From: Vibrio cyclitrophicus
Lineage (GTDB): Bacteria > Pseudomonadota > Gammaproteobacteria > Enterobacterales > Vibrionaceae
Direction: 5' to 3'
Length of the DNA: 64,000 bases
NCBI RefSeq assembly: GCF_024347435.1
Contig: NZ_AP025480.1
Location: forward strand, 186,001-250,000
Positions 49,374 to 60,143 of the stretch are shown piece after piece. The notes under the pieces were generated by a model. It had not been told where the DNA came from and did not search any database. It saw nothing but the letters and a program-made list of their open reading frames with translations. The position numbers and the translations under genes were made by a program. How positions within the stretch are numbered: position 1 is the first letter of the stretch; each line of letters opens with the position of its first letter.

Positions 49374-50336
49374 ATGATTAAGAAGATCGGTGTTTTGACC
49401 AGTGGTGGTGACGCTCCAGGCATGAACGCAGCAGTTCGCGGTGTAGTTCGTACAGCGCTATCAGTTGGCATTGAAGTTTACGGTATTTACGATGGCTACC
49501 AAGGCCTTGTTGAAGACCGTATCGAAAAGCTTGACCGTTCAAGCGTATCTGACGTGATCAACCGTGGTGGTACTTTCTTAGGTTCTGCACGTTTCCCTGA
49601 GTTTAAAGATGTTGCTGTTCGTGAGAAAGGCATTGAGAACCTTAAAAAGCACGGTATCGAAGCACTTGTTGTTATCGGTGGTGACGGCTCTTACATGGGC
49701 GCTAAGAAACTGACTGAGATGGGTTACCCATGTATCGGTCTTCCAGGTACTATCGACAACGATATCGCAGGTACTGATTACACAATCGGTTACCTAACAG
49801 CGCTTAACACTGTTATCGACTCAATTGACCGTCTACGTGACACGTCTTCTTCTCACCAACGTATTTCTATTGTTGAAATCATGGGCCGTCACTGTGGTGA
49901 CCTTACGCTTATGTCAGCAATTGCAGGTGGTTGTGAATACATCATCACTCCTGAGACTGGCTTAGATAAAGATCAGCTGATCAGCAATATCCAAGATGGT
50001 ATTGCGAAAGGTAAGAAGCACGCAATCATCGCTCTAACAGAGCTTATGATGGACGCGAACGAACTTGCGAAAGAGATCGAAGCTTCAACAGGTCGTGAAA
50101 CTCGTGCAACGGTTCTTGGTCACATCCAACGTGGTGGTCGCCCGACTGCATTTGACCGTGTACTGGCTTCTCGCATGGGTAACTACGCAGTTCACCTTCT
50201 TCAAGAAGGCCACGGTGGTCGTTGTGTTGGTATTGAGAAAGAAGCGCTTGTTCACCACGACATCATCGACTGTATCGAGAACATGCAGAACCCAGACCGT
50301 TCTGAGCTATTCCGCGTTGCAGAAGAGTTGTTCTAA
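49374..50336 (+). CDS. pfkA: ATP-dependent 6-phosphofructokinase
   Basis: Phosphorylates fructose 6-phosphate, the committed step of glycolysis. Start at the ATG at 49374 ([20 protein letters not shown]), giving the standard 320 residues; the GTG two codons earlier is less likely. Motifs: [25 protein letters not shown] (catalytic Asp), [21 protein letters not shown]. It faces tpiA convergently across two terminators. Confidence 0.97.
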   Translation: MIKKIGVLTSGGDAPGMNAAVRGVVRTALSVGIEVYGIYDGYQGLVEDRIEKLDRSSVSDVINRGGTFLGSARFPEFKDVAVREKGIENLKKHGIEALVVIGGDGSYMGAKKLTEMGYPCIGLPGTIDNDIAGTDYTIGYLTALNTVIDSIDRLRDTSSSHQRISIVEIMGRHCGDLTLMSAIAGGCEYIITPETGLDKDQLISNIQDGIAKGKKHAIIALTELMMDANELAKEIEASTGRETRATVLGHIQRGGRPTAFDRVLASRMGNYAVHLLQEGHGGRCVGIEKEALVHHDIIDCIENMQNPDRSELFRVAEELF

Positions 50337-50365
50337 GCAACGCTTAGCGTTCGCTTAAAATATTA

Positions 50366-50396
50366 AAAACCGCTGATTTATCAGCGGTTTTTTTGT
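50366..50396 (+). terminator. pfkA terminator
   Basis: AAACCGCTGA TTTA TCAGCGGTTT followed by T. Confidence 0.93.
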
Positions 50397-50432
50397 GCCT
50401 GTTGTTTGAGGCTTTAGAACTGACAGGTAATA

Positions 50433-50458
50433 AAAAAGGCCAACCTAAGTTGACCTTT
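50433..50458 (-). terminator. tpiA terminator
   Basis: Minus-strand AAAGGTCAAC TTAG GTTGGCCTTT with one mismatch, then T run. Confidence 0.88.
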
Positions 50459-50485
50459 CATTCAATCTAAACGGTGACGTTTAAA

Positions 50486-51256
50486 TTAAGCTTTTGCTTC
50501 AGCTGCTGCTTTAGCGATAGCTGCGAAGCTTTTCGCGTCTAGCGCTGCGCCGCCAACTAGAGCACCGTCGATGTCTGGTTGTGCGAAGTAAGCTGCTGCG
50601 TTTTCTGGTTTAACAGAACCGCCGTATTGGATAACAACTTTCTTAGCAACGTCTTCAGATTTCTCTGCGATGTGTGCACGGATTTGAGCGTGGATGCGTT
50701 GTGCATCTTCAGCTGTCGCTGCTTTACCAGTACCGATAGCCCAGATTGGTTCGTAAGCGATGATAGCGCCTTCAAGAGCTTCAACACCTTGAGTGTTGAT
50801 AACAGCGTCAAGTTGACGAGCACATACTGCAACAGTTTCGCCTGCTTCGTTTTGTGCTTCAGATTCACCGATACAAAGAACTGGAGTTAGGCCGTTCTCT
50901 TTTAGGAATGCGAATTTCTTAGCAACGAATTCATCTGATTCGTTGTGGTATTCACGACGCTCAGAGTGACCGATGATGATGTGAGATGCGCCGAACTCTT
51001 TAAGCATTGCTGGAGACATGTCGCCAGTGAATGCACCGCTGTTGTTTAGGTCAGAGTTTTGAGCACCTAGGATGATTGCGCTGCCCGCTTCAGTAAGCGT
51101 ACGTTCTGCAAGATCAACGAAAAGTGCTGGTGGAGCAACTGCTACGTCTACGCCTGTTACGCCTTCAAGTTCAGCGTTAAGACCGTTTAGTAGATCAACA
51201 ACCATTTCTTTGCTGCCGTTTAGTTTCCAGTTACCCATAACTACAGGATGACGCAT
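50486..51256 (-). CDS. tpiA: Triose-phosphate isomerase
   Basis: The 256-residue TIM-barrel enzyme interconverts dihydroxyacetone phosphate and glyceraldehyde 3-phosphate. Catalytic residues: Lys in GNWKLNGSK, His in [10 protein letters not shown], Glu in [14 protein letters not shown] (with the mobile loop). The gap 51257-51506 holds its promoter region and a perfect TCATGAC TGTG GTCATGA repeat. Confidence 0.97.
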   Translation of the reverse strand: MRHPVVMGNWKLNGSKEMVVDLLNGLNAELEGVTGVDVAVAPPALFVDLAERTLTEAGSAIILGAQNSDLNNSGAFTGDMSPAMLKEFGASHIIIGHSERREYHNESDEFVAKKFAFLKENGLTPVLCIGESEAQNEAGETVAVCARQLDAVINTQGVEALEGAIIAYEPIWAIGTGKAATAEDAQRIHAQIRAHIAEKSEDVAKKVVIQYGGSVKPENAAAYFAQPDIDGALVGGAALDAKSFAAIAKAAAEAKA

Positions 51257-51506
51257 AGGAATATCTCCAAAGTATTTAAATAAATCGAATGTAAAAAAGT
51301 AAACTTTATTACGAAATAATATAACAGATTAATATCAACAGATCATGACTGTGGTCATGACTTTCTTGGATCTTACTCAATGGTCAGAGTAGATTCTGAG
51401 CAAATATCAGTGATCCGGCAGACAGAATAATAGCTAACTTCTCGGATTTTTCATCGTTAGTTGCTATTAAGGGACAAACGATTGCGTTAACAATAAGGAA
51501 GTAACA

Positions 51507-51854
51507 ATGCCGAACCTAGTTCTAGAGTACTCAAATTCAGTGGATGAGCGTGTGAATATCCAAGGTTTACTAGAAGATCTTCATCAAGTTACATTAAACT
51601 GTGGTTTGTTTGATGTTCCTTCTGTGAAGTCTCGTTCACTGCGCTGTCATAACTGGCTAGTCGGTGATGAAGAAGATAATGTGGACTTTGTTCATATTAG
51701 CTTTGAGTTACTTTCAGGGCGTACCGAAGAGCAAAAAAGAGAATTGTCCCGTCTGTTAATGCAAACCTTACAAAAACAGGCAAGCCATATCCGAAGCCTA
51801 ACGGTCAACATACGAGATATGGATAAAAGTTGCTTTCAGAAAGTGATTAATTAG
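51507..51854 (+). CDS. 5-carboxymethyl-2-hydroxymuconate isomerase family protein
   Basis: A 115-residue protein of the tautomerase-related CHMI family. It starts MPNLVLEYSNSVDE, so that Pro becomes N-terminal after Met removal and can act as the catalytic base, and has LRCHNWLVGDEED and FVHISFELLSGRTEEQKREL. In other bacteria the enzyme serves homoprotocatechuate breakdown, but no such pathway genes are near, so the real substrate is open. AAGGAAG lies upstream of the ATG. Confidence 0.8.
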   Translation: MPNLVLEYSNSVDERVNIQGLLEDLHQVTLNCGLFDVPSVKSRSLRCHNWLVGDEEDNVDFVHISFELLSGRTEEQKRELSRLLMQTLQKQASHIRSLTVNIRDMDKSCFQKVIN

Positions 51855-51939
51855 CTAAAAATAATCAACGATCTAAAAGTGATTAACCAACTATTTGCTG
51901 CTAACTTTTGGTAGCGTATTAATTTTTGAGTATTTTAAG

Positions 51940-52362
51940 ATGTCGATGAAAGATTTACTGCTCTCTTTCAAAGGGAGAATTGGTCGTAAGACTTACTGGA
52001 TTTGGAATGTTTTCTACTATGTAGCGATTACTGGTTTTGCTTCCGGTATTTCTGTTCTGTTCCCTGCATATTCCTATATCCTGCTACCAATCTTCCTACT
52101 GTTGCTGGTTATCCCAGATCTTGCAATTACCGCTAAACGCTGGCACGACCGCAATAAGTCGAACTACTGGTTGCTGTTGAACGTGCCACTGGTGCTTGGG
52201 CGTTTGGCTTCGCCAATGGTCGCAACGACAACAGAGTCGGTATCGCCAGTTCACATGGCAGCAACGGTTGCAGCATTAGTATGTGGTTTATGGATTTTGA
52301 TTGAATGTGGATTGCTCAAGGGAACTGAAGGCCGTAATGATTACGGTGACGACCCAGTGTAA
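51940..52362 (+). CDS. DUF805 membrane protein
   Basis: Start taken at the ATG at 51940 (MSMKDLLLSFKGRIGRKTYW, 140 residues), because DUF805 proteins begin just before the FxGRxxRxxYW motif seen here. Four hydrophobic segments follow, with the typical short loop AKRWHDRNKSNYW and the closing CGLLKGTEGRNDYG. Inner membrane, function unknown. The ribosome site is weak. Its terminator is the apparent target of the group II intron. Confidence 0.85.
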   Translation: MSMKDLLLSFKGRIGRKTYWIWNVFYYVAITGFASGISVLFPAYSYILLPIFLLLLVIPDLAITAKRWHDRNKSNYWLLLNVPLVLGRLASPMVATTTESVSPVHMAATVAALVCGLWILIECGLLKGTEGRNDYGDDPV

Positions 52363-52384
52363 AGATTGAATGATTGAGAAATAA

Positions 52385-52411
52385 GAAGGGAGCATTGTGC
52401 TCCCTTTTTTT
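52385..52411 (+). terminator. DUF805 terminator
   Basis: AAGGGAGC ATTGT GCTCCCTT with a run of seven T. The group II intron begins at the next base. Confidence 0.9.
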
Positions 52412-52929
52412 GTTTGCCCAGCGAAGCTGGCAAACCCGTCAGGTTGAAAGAAACCTGAATCACCCCGACTGAGGGGAAGATAATCCGAATCGCAAGGGCG
52501 TTGTTGGCTAACGGCAGGGTCTGAAGGAAGCGATAGGAAGTTAGCAGTACACAACGCAAGTAAACCTGCTTCGGCAGCATAGGTGGGTAAGCGTCCGAAA
52601 TAGCGCGAAGCCCTATACTCAGTCAGACCTATGCTGTGCTTGAGGGTGGCATTGTTAACAGGGAGCCAGTGCAGTAACTGGGGAAGCCTGACACCACATC
52701 CAGACAGTCTGGAAGCACAAACTCGAAGCGAAAGCTAAGAGGTGTGTTGGTGCGAGGTGGCAGATGAATCCGTAGTAGTGAGTAAGGCTAAGCCAGAGAA
52801 GCCCAGTAATGGTGTGGAGGAGAAAACTTAGCTGACCAGCAGCATCAAGTCTGATGGAGCACTGAAATGCCAAAAGCACTCAGTGTTGCGAAGGGAGGAA
52901 GTACACTTTAAGTCTGTGATGAACAGATG

Positions 52930-54377
52930 TTTTTTTTTTCAGTGATACCCAAACCGAATCGCTATCGGGGTATTCCTAGTTTGGTTGATTGTGGAAGCAA
53001 GATACTGCGCTAAGAAACTGATGTATGGAATCCAATCCCTCTCTGCCAGTCTACACTTAGCAGAGCGACGTTATAACGAGGGTTCCAATATGTTGACTAA
53101 AAATGTTATCGCTATCGACTTAGCAAAAAATGTTCTACAAGCGTGCCATATCAATGTTCACGGTGAGCTACTATCGAACAAGCCTTTGAGCCGTCAAAAA
53201 ATGAAAGAGTTTCTGGTTAAGGCTAAACCTTCTATCGTTGCAATGGAAGGTTGTTGCGGTAGCCACTATTGGGGACGATTAGCCGAAAGTTTTGGCCACG
53301 AAGTTAGGGTAATCAACCCTAAGAAGGTGAAAGGGTATTTGGAAGGTCATAAAACAGATCATAATGATGCACTCGCCATCGCTAATGCTGCTCTTCAAAT
53401 CGGTATCAAATACAGTCAACCCAAATCTCTCGAACAGCAATCTATGCAATCTTTAGAAAGCAGTCGCCGTTTCTTATCACGCAGTGTTGTTTCATTGGGG
53501 CAGCACATTCGAGGCACCATTTTAAGCTATGGGATAGCAAACCCTAAGGGTGAAAAAGGTTTAAAAGCGTCGGTTCAAACTGTGCTCGATGGGGAAACAT
53601 CAATACCAGCCAATGTCGTATCTGTCCTGTCTATGTTGTGGGAGCAATATAAGGAACTGAAGGCAAAACTCATCGCATTCGAAAAAGAGAAAAATGCTTT
53701 AACCCGCCAGATAGAGCCGTGCCAACGATTAATGGACATTGAAGGTGTTGGTGAAACAACTGCTGCGATGCTCTATTCAACTCTTGGTGATGGAAAGCAG
53801 TTCAAGAATGGAAGACAAGCTTCTGCATTTGTTGGTCTTACACCAAAGCAACACAGTTCGGGCGGTAAGGTATTTATGATTGGGATCGATAAATGCGGCG
53901 GTGTGAAGGAACTACGCTCTCTTCTTTATCTTGGTGCCATGTCCTATGTTGGACGGCTACCCGAAAAGCCAAAAACTCAGAAAGACGCTTGGCTGAAGAG
54001 TATCATTGAGCGTATTGGTTTCAAAAAAGCTTGCATAGCACTAGCTAACAAGGTGGTACGCACTGCATGGGCGATGCTTCGATATGAAACCGAATATAAA
54101 CCAGTATTACTCAACGATTAATCGATAAATCAATTTCTAATATTTTACAAAATGATGATGCATAAAAGATAAGACCAACCTACTGAAAACCTGACCTTTA
54201 TGTAACGCTTTAAGAGGCTGAGAAACTGACAAGGACAGTAGGTGCGCAAACATCAAAGGCTAGAAGGTAGCTCCTTCAATAAGAAGCCGAATATACGAAC
54301 GCATCTTAACTTTTATTTATGTTATCACTTTGTAAATACGTGGATTCCATATACGTATAGGGGAGTAACTCTGACTC
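52930..54377 (+). mobile_element. IS110-family element inside the intron RNA region
   Basis: Bounds are approximate, set where intron-like sequence stops (GATGAACAGATG before 52931) and resumes (CTTCAGTAAATTGCC after 54377). The family makes no terminal inverted repeats or clear target duplication. Non-coding flanks of about 160 bases upstream (52931-53089) and 255 bases downstream (54122-54377) accompany the transposase. The upstream flank holds competing pairings, CCAAAC/GTTTGG and ATACC...GGTAT around 52944-52985, as expected for a bridge-RNA type guide. Confidence 0.6.
53090..54121 (+). CDS. IS110-family transposase
   Basis: A 343-residue enzyme from the ATG at 53090 (MLTKNVIAIDLAKNVLQ), with GAGGG upstream; the longer frame to 52985 is non-coding flank. 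The N-terminal RuvC-like DEDD domain shows AIDLAKN (Asp), VAMEGCCGSHYWG (Glu) and KTDHNDALAIA (two Asp). The C-terminal Tnp domain shows IEGVGETTAAML, GRQASAFVGLTPKQHSSGGK and the closing serine-containing part. The frame is complete. Confidence 0.92.
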   Translation: MLTKNVIAIDLAKNVLQACHINVHGELLSNKPLSRQKMKEFLVKAKPSIVAMEGCCGSHYWGRLAESFGHEVRVINPKKVKGYLEGHKTDHNDALAIANAALQIGIKYSQPKSLEQQSMQSLESSRRFLSRSVVSLGQHIRGTILSYGIANPKGEKGLKASVQTVLDGETSIPANVVSVLSMLWEQYKELKAKLIAFEKEKNALTRQIEPCQRLMDIEGVGETTAAMLYSTLGDGKQFKNGRQASAFVGLTPKQHSSGGKVFMIGIDKCGGVKELRSLLYLGAMSYVGRLPEKPKTQKDAWLKSIIERIGFKKACIALANKVVRTAWAMLRYETEYKPVLLND

Positions 54378-55484
54378 ACTTCAGTAAATTGCCACTGAGC
54401 TAGAAGGCTGAACAGCAGAGAGAAATAACACCCACGCTGAAGATGAAACACCTGTCCCCACACAGCACACAATCCAAGGAGAGAAAGTGCGAGTTTATTA
54501 CAGCTTATATGGTCATCTACTCAACAAAGAGAGGCTGTATAAAGGGTTTAAAAAGGTAAAGAAAGCGAAAGGCGCGGCTGGAATAGATGAGCAGAGCCTG
54601 AGCAACTACGCCGAAAATCTGAGTGATAACCTCGATCAACTCCTCTCTGAACTTAAAACCAAGCAATACAAACCTCAGCCAGTCAAACGGGTAGAGATAC
54701 CCAAAGAAGACGGAGGGGTGCGATTGCTCGGGATCCCAACAGTTAGGGATAGAGTTGTCCAACAAGCGCTCAACGATATCCTCACCCCCATCTTCGAAGA
54801 GCAATTTCACCCATCAAGTTTTGGGTATAGGCCGAATCGAAGCTGTCACGATGCAATCAACAAATCCACGATGTTCATCCGGCGTTACGGGTTACAACAC
54901 GTTGTAGATATGGACTTGTCGAAGTGCTTTGACAAACTCGACCACGAGTTGATTATCAAAAGCATCAGAAAACGAGTCACAGATAGCAGTGTATTAGAGC
55001 TGATAAAACAGTTTCTAAAAAGTGGGGTGATGATAGACGGTAGTTGGCAGGAGACAGAGCTAGGAAGTCCACAAGGTGGTGTTATCAGTCCTTTGATAGC
55101 CAATATCTACCTTGATGCGTTCGATCAGGAAATGCGAAAGCGTGGCCATAGGATTGTTCGTTATGCGGATGACATACTCATCTTCTGTCGTAGCAAGGCA
55201 GGGTCAGAGAATGCCCTTGCACAAGCGACGAAGATCTTAGAAGGAGAGCTTAAACTCACAGTGAACCAGACGAAATCACATATAGCGCACAGCAGTGATG
55301 GCGTGAAGTTTTTAGGTGTAGAAATCGGGAGTCAATTTACCCGCATTCAAACTAAAAAACTGAAAGTGTTCAAAAGCAAGTTAAAGCGAATGACGAAGCG
55401 AGGGTGCGGTAAGCCACTTGAGCAAGTCATAAAAGATCTAAACCCAGTGTTAAGAGGGTTCAGCCAATACTTCAGGTGTAGTGG

Positions 55485-56704
<1,220 letters not shown>

Positions 56705-57029
56705 CTAAGTGACCAAATTCACCGTACCACTACAAGGATCACCAATAGCCGCAGGGAGTTCTCAAGACTAGCAGGATGGCTACGAAGAAGACTGCGTAGT
56801 ATCCAGTTGAAACTTTGGAAGAAGCCTCTACGCTTACATCGAAAGTTAAAACAGTTAGGGTATAAGCCGCCGTTCCAGCATATCTCAATGACAAGTTGGG
56901 TCAGTGCAGCGAGTCCACTATCAAGCTATGCGATGCCAAATCAATGGTTTAATGACCAAGGATTGGTAAATCTTGGGACAATAAGGACAGGGTATGTGTT
57001 CAGCCAATATGCTGAATGGAAGTGTGCAT

Positions 57030-57095
57030 GAGCCGTATACGAGGTCCGTACGTACGGTTCTGTGAGAGGGATGAGGCGGTAACGCCTCACCCTAC
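57030..57095 (+). ncRNA. Group II intron domains V and VI
   Basis: Domain V: GAGCCGTA pairs with TACGGTTC, with an AGC triad on the 5' strand, a two-base CG bulge on the 3' strand and an inner TACG/CGTA stem with loop AGGTC (57030-57060). Domain VI: GATGAGGCG GTA ACGCCTCA flanked by GGG/CCC, then CTACTCGAT with the likely branch A. Confidence 0.8.
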
Positions 57096-57155
57096 TCGAT
57101 GTTTTTGGTCTCTAATATCTTGCTACTGATGCTTGGGCGTTTGAGTAACGATTTT

Positions 57156-57503
57156 TTAATACATTTTCGGTTCTGTGTTCGGCCTAAAAGGAACCACATT
57201 TTCAGATTCAGGCTCTTCAAAACTACAGCGGCCTTGAAGCGCATCTTGAAATTTACAGACCTGACAGCGTAGCTCTTGCATCAGTACAACATTAGCATGG
57301 TGTGGATTCTTGCAACGGCTGACCACTAAGTCGAGGTGACTTTGTTGGGCTCGAAGTCGATCTTGCATCACCTCAGAGGCAGAACAAATCATTTGTTCAC
57401 ACATATCATGTTTGAATTGATTAAATGCTTCAGGATCACTTTTCGCTAGTTGGACGAGTTCGTCAAAGGGGGGCAGTTTTTGATCCGACTGTGGATATGC
57501 CAT
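57156..57503 (-). CDS. DUF3135 family protein
   Basis: Start at the ATG at 57503 (MAYPQSDQKLPPFDELVQLA, 115 residues) with AAGGAAAG upstream. A soluble helical protein with a Cys-containing middle (HDMCEQMICSA, SRCKNPHHANVV, LRCQVCKF, RCSFEEP). Six Cys hint at metal binding or disulfides, though this is not established for the family. The group II intron ends 55 bases beyond its stop codon. Confidence 0.75.
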   Translation of the reverse strand: MAYPQSDQKLPPFDELVQLAKSDPEAFNQFKHDMCEQMICSASEVMQDRLRAQQSHLDLVVSRCKNPHHANVVLMQELRCQVCKFQDALQGRCSFEEPESENVVPFRPNTEPKMY

Positions 57504-57657
57504 GTTTCTTTCCTTAGCGTTAAGCATGTTTCATATGCTTTAAGCTTAAGAAATAAATTAGTACAAATTTTAATCAATTTGTATTTTCTCAATCTTGAGA
57601 CAAGATCAATGACTTGGCGTCAGCCTGCTGGACTTGGACTTGGTATTGATACAGAGG

Positions 57658-58284
57658 CTACGTTAAAAGTGCTGGTGTTAAAGTATAAGTACAGCGTCGC
57701 TCACCAGCGATAATGTGTTCAGTGCGGCTTACATGACACTCACCTTTGAGTAACTCAGTAAATACATTGAGCTCAGATTGACAGAGGCTTGGACAGCGAG
57801 TCGCTGCTTTACAGATAGGACAGTGATTTTCGATCAAGATATAGTTATCACCTTGTTCTTGAAGTTCTGCCATGTAGCCTTCTTCTTCGCGAAGTTGGGT
57901 GAGTTTTTCAAGTTTACTGATCAGATTATTACAGTCGGATAGAGCGGCTTGATATTGCTTAAGAGTGTGCTGTTCACGTTCAGCTGCAACTTTAGCTAAG
58001 CCTTCTTTGCCAAATAGGTTTTCGACAGCGTCAATCACCTGAATGGTGAGTTCACCGTGTCGGTCTGAGAATTGACTATGCCCTTGCTGAGTCAGAGACC
58101 AGTGGCGGGTAGGGCGTCCCACTTTTACTTTTACGTCATGAAACGCAAGAATACCGTCATCTTCCAAACTTTGCAGGTGCTGTCTTGCACCCATTGTCGT
58201 CATGCCAAATTCTTCTGACAATTGTTTCGCGGTTACCGCGCCTTGACGCTTAATGGTTTGTAAGATTTTGTCGCTCGTTTTCAT
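57658..58284 (-). CDS. Winged-helix regulator with iron-sulfur-type Cys cluster (SufR/ArsR-like)
   Basis: A 208-residue protein. The N-terminal winged helix (TIKRQGAVTAKQLSEEFGMT, then ARQHLQSLEDDGIL) is like SufR and DeoR-type regulators. The C-terminal half has Cys in CPICKAATRCPSLCQ and then GECHVSRTEHIIAGERRC, the arrangement that holds a [Fe-S] cluster in SufR. It may sense iron-sulfur status or oxidants. No suf or isc genes are adjacent. A 19-bp tandem duplication and an inverted repeat lie directly upstream, suggesting autoregulation. Confidence 0.7.
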   Translation of the reverse strand: MKTSDKILQTIKRQGAVTAKQLSEEFGMTTMGARQHLQSLEDDGILAFHDVKVKVGRPTRHWSLTQQGHSQFSDRHGELTIQVIDAVENLFGKEGLAKVAAEREQHTLKQYQAALSDCNNLISKLEKLTQLREEEGYMAELQEQGDNYILIENHCPICKAATRCPSLCQSELNVFTELLKGECHVSRTEHIIAGERRCTYTLTPALLT

Positions 58285-58336
58285 ACTATCCCTACCTCTG
58301 AACCTTACTATTATGGGGCAAGGTGTTTATAAAGCA

Positions 58337-58384
58337 AACCATTTACTATATTGATAACCATTTACTATATTGATTGTAAATGGT
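58337..58384. repeat. Tandem 19-bp repeat and palindrome before the SufR-like gene
   Basis: AACCATTTACTATATTGAT occurs twice back to back (58337-58355, 58356-58374). The second copy also forms CCATTTAC-N10-GTAAATGG (58359-58366 with 58377-58384). It lies 53-100 bases before the regulator gene; a role as its operator is inferred. Confidence 0.8.
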
Positions 58385-58406
58385 GCCATTCTCGTAGGAC
58401 ATAAAA

Positions 58407-58434
58407 CAAAAGGCTGATACTTGGTATCAGCCTT
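58407..58434 (-). terminator. glpX terminator
   Basis: AAGGCTGATAC TTG GTATCAGCCTT; the T-rich side is on the minus strand. Confidence 0.9.
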
Positions 58435-58462
58435 CGAATGTTTTGTTTAACCGAGCTTAGGT

Positions 58463-59470
58463 TTACAGGATATGACCCACTACTTCTGGGTCTTTACGCT
58501 CTAGATAGTGGATAGACTTGATACGACGGATCGTACGGCAGCGACCACGGATAAGCAGTGTTTCTGTGGTTGCGATATTACCTTTGCGAGAAATACCTTC
58601 TAGTAAGTCACCCTTAGTGATACCTGTTGCTGAGAATACAACGTTGTCGCTGCGCGCCATGTCTTCCATTTTTAACACGATGCCCGCTGTTACGCCCATT
58701 TCAGCACAACGTTCTAGTTCAATTTCGCCGTGTTTACGGTTTTCTTCTGTGTCGCCTTTGACTTCATGACGAGGGAGAAGACGGCCGTGCATGTCGCCGT
58801 CTAGTGCGCGAATAACCGCAGCAGAAACTACACCTTCAGGTGCACCGCCGATGCAGTACATGACGTCTACTTCGCTATCTGGCATACACGTTAGGATTGA
58901 AGCAGCAACATCACCATCAGGCACTGCAAATACACGGACGCCCATTGCTTGCATGTCAGCGATGATTTGATCGTGACGAGGTTTAGCAAGCGTGGTTACT
59001 ACTAGAGTATCGAGTGTTTTACCTAATGCTTTAGCGATGTTTTCGAGGTTCTCGGTCAATGGAAGCTCTAGGTCAATCACGCCTTTAGCGCCAGGGCCTA
59101 CTACCAATTTTTCCATGTACATATCAGGCGCTTTAAGGAAGCTGCCTTTTTCGCCTGCAGCAAGTACTGCCAATGCATTTGATTGACCCATTGCTGTCAT
59201 GCGTGTCCCTTCAATTGGGTCAACTGCGATGTCGACAGCGTCGCCGCCTACACCTACGTTTTCGCCGATGTATAGCATGGGTGCATCATCGATTTCACCT
59301 TCGCCGATAACAATCTCACCGCTAATTTCGGTTTTGTTTAATAGGCTACGCATTACTTCTACAGCAGCGCCATCTGCAGCGTTTTTATCGCCACGGCCAA
59401 GCCACTTGTAACCAGCTAGTGCTGCACCTTCTGTGACACGAGAGAATGACATTGCTAAATCGCGTTTCAT
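58463..59470 (-). CDS. glpX: Class II fructose-1,6-bisphosphatase
   Basis: The 335-residue gluconeogenic enzyme hydrolyses fructose 1,6-bisphosphate. It shows VIGEGEIDDAPMLYIGE, the metal site DPIEGTRMTAMGQSNAL, CMPDSEVDVMYCIGGAPEG and the closing SIHYLERKDPE. It begins MKRDLAMSFSRVTEGAALAG. In this window it is divergent from zapB. A LacI-family-like palindrome lies 61-79 bases upstream. Confidence 0.96.
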   Translation of the reverse strand: MKRDLAMSFSRVTEGAALAGYKWLGRGDKNAADGAAVEVMRSLLNKTEISGEIVIGEGEIDDAPMLYIGENVGVGGDAVDIAVDPIEGTRMTAMGQSNALAVLAAGEKGSFLKAPDMYMEKLVVGPGAKGVIDLELPLTENLENIAKALGKTLDTLVVTTLAKPRHDQIIADMQAMGVRVFAVPDGDVAASILTCMPDSEVDVMYCIGGAPEGVVSAAVIRALDGDMHGRLLPRHEVKGDTEENRKHGEIELERCAEMGVTAGIVLKMEDMARSDNVVFSATGITKGDLLEGISRKGNIATTETLLIRGRCRTIRRIKSIHYLERKDPEVVGHIL

Positions 59471-59530
59471 GCGGACTCCAAAATTTTCAAAGGGGGAATA
59501 GAAATTTCGCGGCGAATTTTACCATATCCA

Positions 59531-59549
59531 AAAGGAAACGTTTGCCTTT
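59531..59549. promoter_or_regulatory. FruR/PurR-like palindrome upstream of glpX
   Basis: AAAGGAAACGTTTGCCTTT centres on AAACGTTT, the LacI-family core. It resembles a Cra (FruR) site, which would suit a gluconeogenic gene, but also the PurR core. The rest of the 324-base glpX-zapB gap holds nothing else I can assign. Confidence 0.4.
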
Positions 59550-59794
59550 TTGTTTTTTGGGGATTGCTCTTGATCAATTTGCGGTCGAAAACCGGTAATA
59601 TTCATCAAAATAATCAGTCTGTTGTTGCGTTGGTAATAGTTCACGTCAATATTCGGTAAAAAGCGCTGTTTTTTTCATCGAATGGCGCAAAATATCGAAT
59701 ATATTGAGTGTTTATCCTTGCTCTGCTGAGTAGAATGGGGAAATAAGTGGAGTGAACCTTCACCATCAAACGAATAACTTAAAGGTAGGCCAGA

Positions 59795-60037
59795 ATGTCT
59801 TTTGAAGTACTAGAGCAGCTAGAAGCAAAAATTCAAACAGCAGTAGATACAATTGCACTTCTTCAAATGGAAGTGGAAGAGCTTAAAGAAGAGAAACAAG
59901 CACTAGCAACTGAAGCTAGTGAGCTTAAAGCAAGTCGTCATGAGCTAGAGCAAAAAACTCAGCAAATGCAGGAAGAGCATTCTGCATGGCAAGATCGTAT
60001 CCGTAACCTTCTTGGTAAAATGGATGACGTAGAGTAA
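59795..60037 (+). CDS. zapB: Cell division protein ZapB
   Basis: An 80-residue protein that is almost all coiled coil (VLEQLEAKIQTAVDTIALLQ through QKTQQMQEEHSAW), the usual ZapB size. ZapB stabilises the FtsZ ring through ZapA. AGGTAGG lies upstream of the ATG. Neighbours rraA and glpX match the enterobacterial order. Confidence 0.94.
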   Translation: MSFEVLEQLEAKIQTAVDTIALLQMEVEELKEEKQALATEASELKASRHELEQKTQQMQEEHSAWQDRIRNLLGKMDDVE

Positions 60038-60053
60038 TTGACTCTTCGGATTT

Positions 60054-60090
60054 AAAAAAACGCCCGCTACTGATTAGCGGGCGTTTTTGT
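60054..60090 (+). terminator. zapB terminator
   Basis: AACGCCCGCTA CTGAT TAGCGGGCGTT with A and T runs on both sides, so it may also serve rraA. Confidence 0.93.
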
Positions 60091-60143
60091 TTGTGTTCTA
60101 ATGCTTCGTACTCTTATGCTTTGTTTTATTATTCAAAGCTGAG

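Noticed and set aside
56807..57031. A separate 74-residue plus-strand gene
   Set aside because: It is the in-frame tail of the interrupted maturase, continuous with the codons from 56738.
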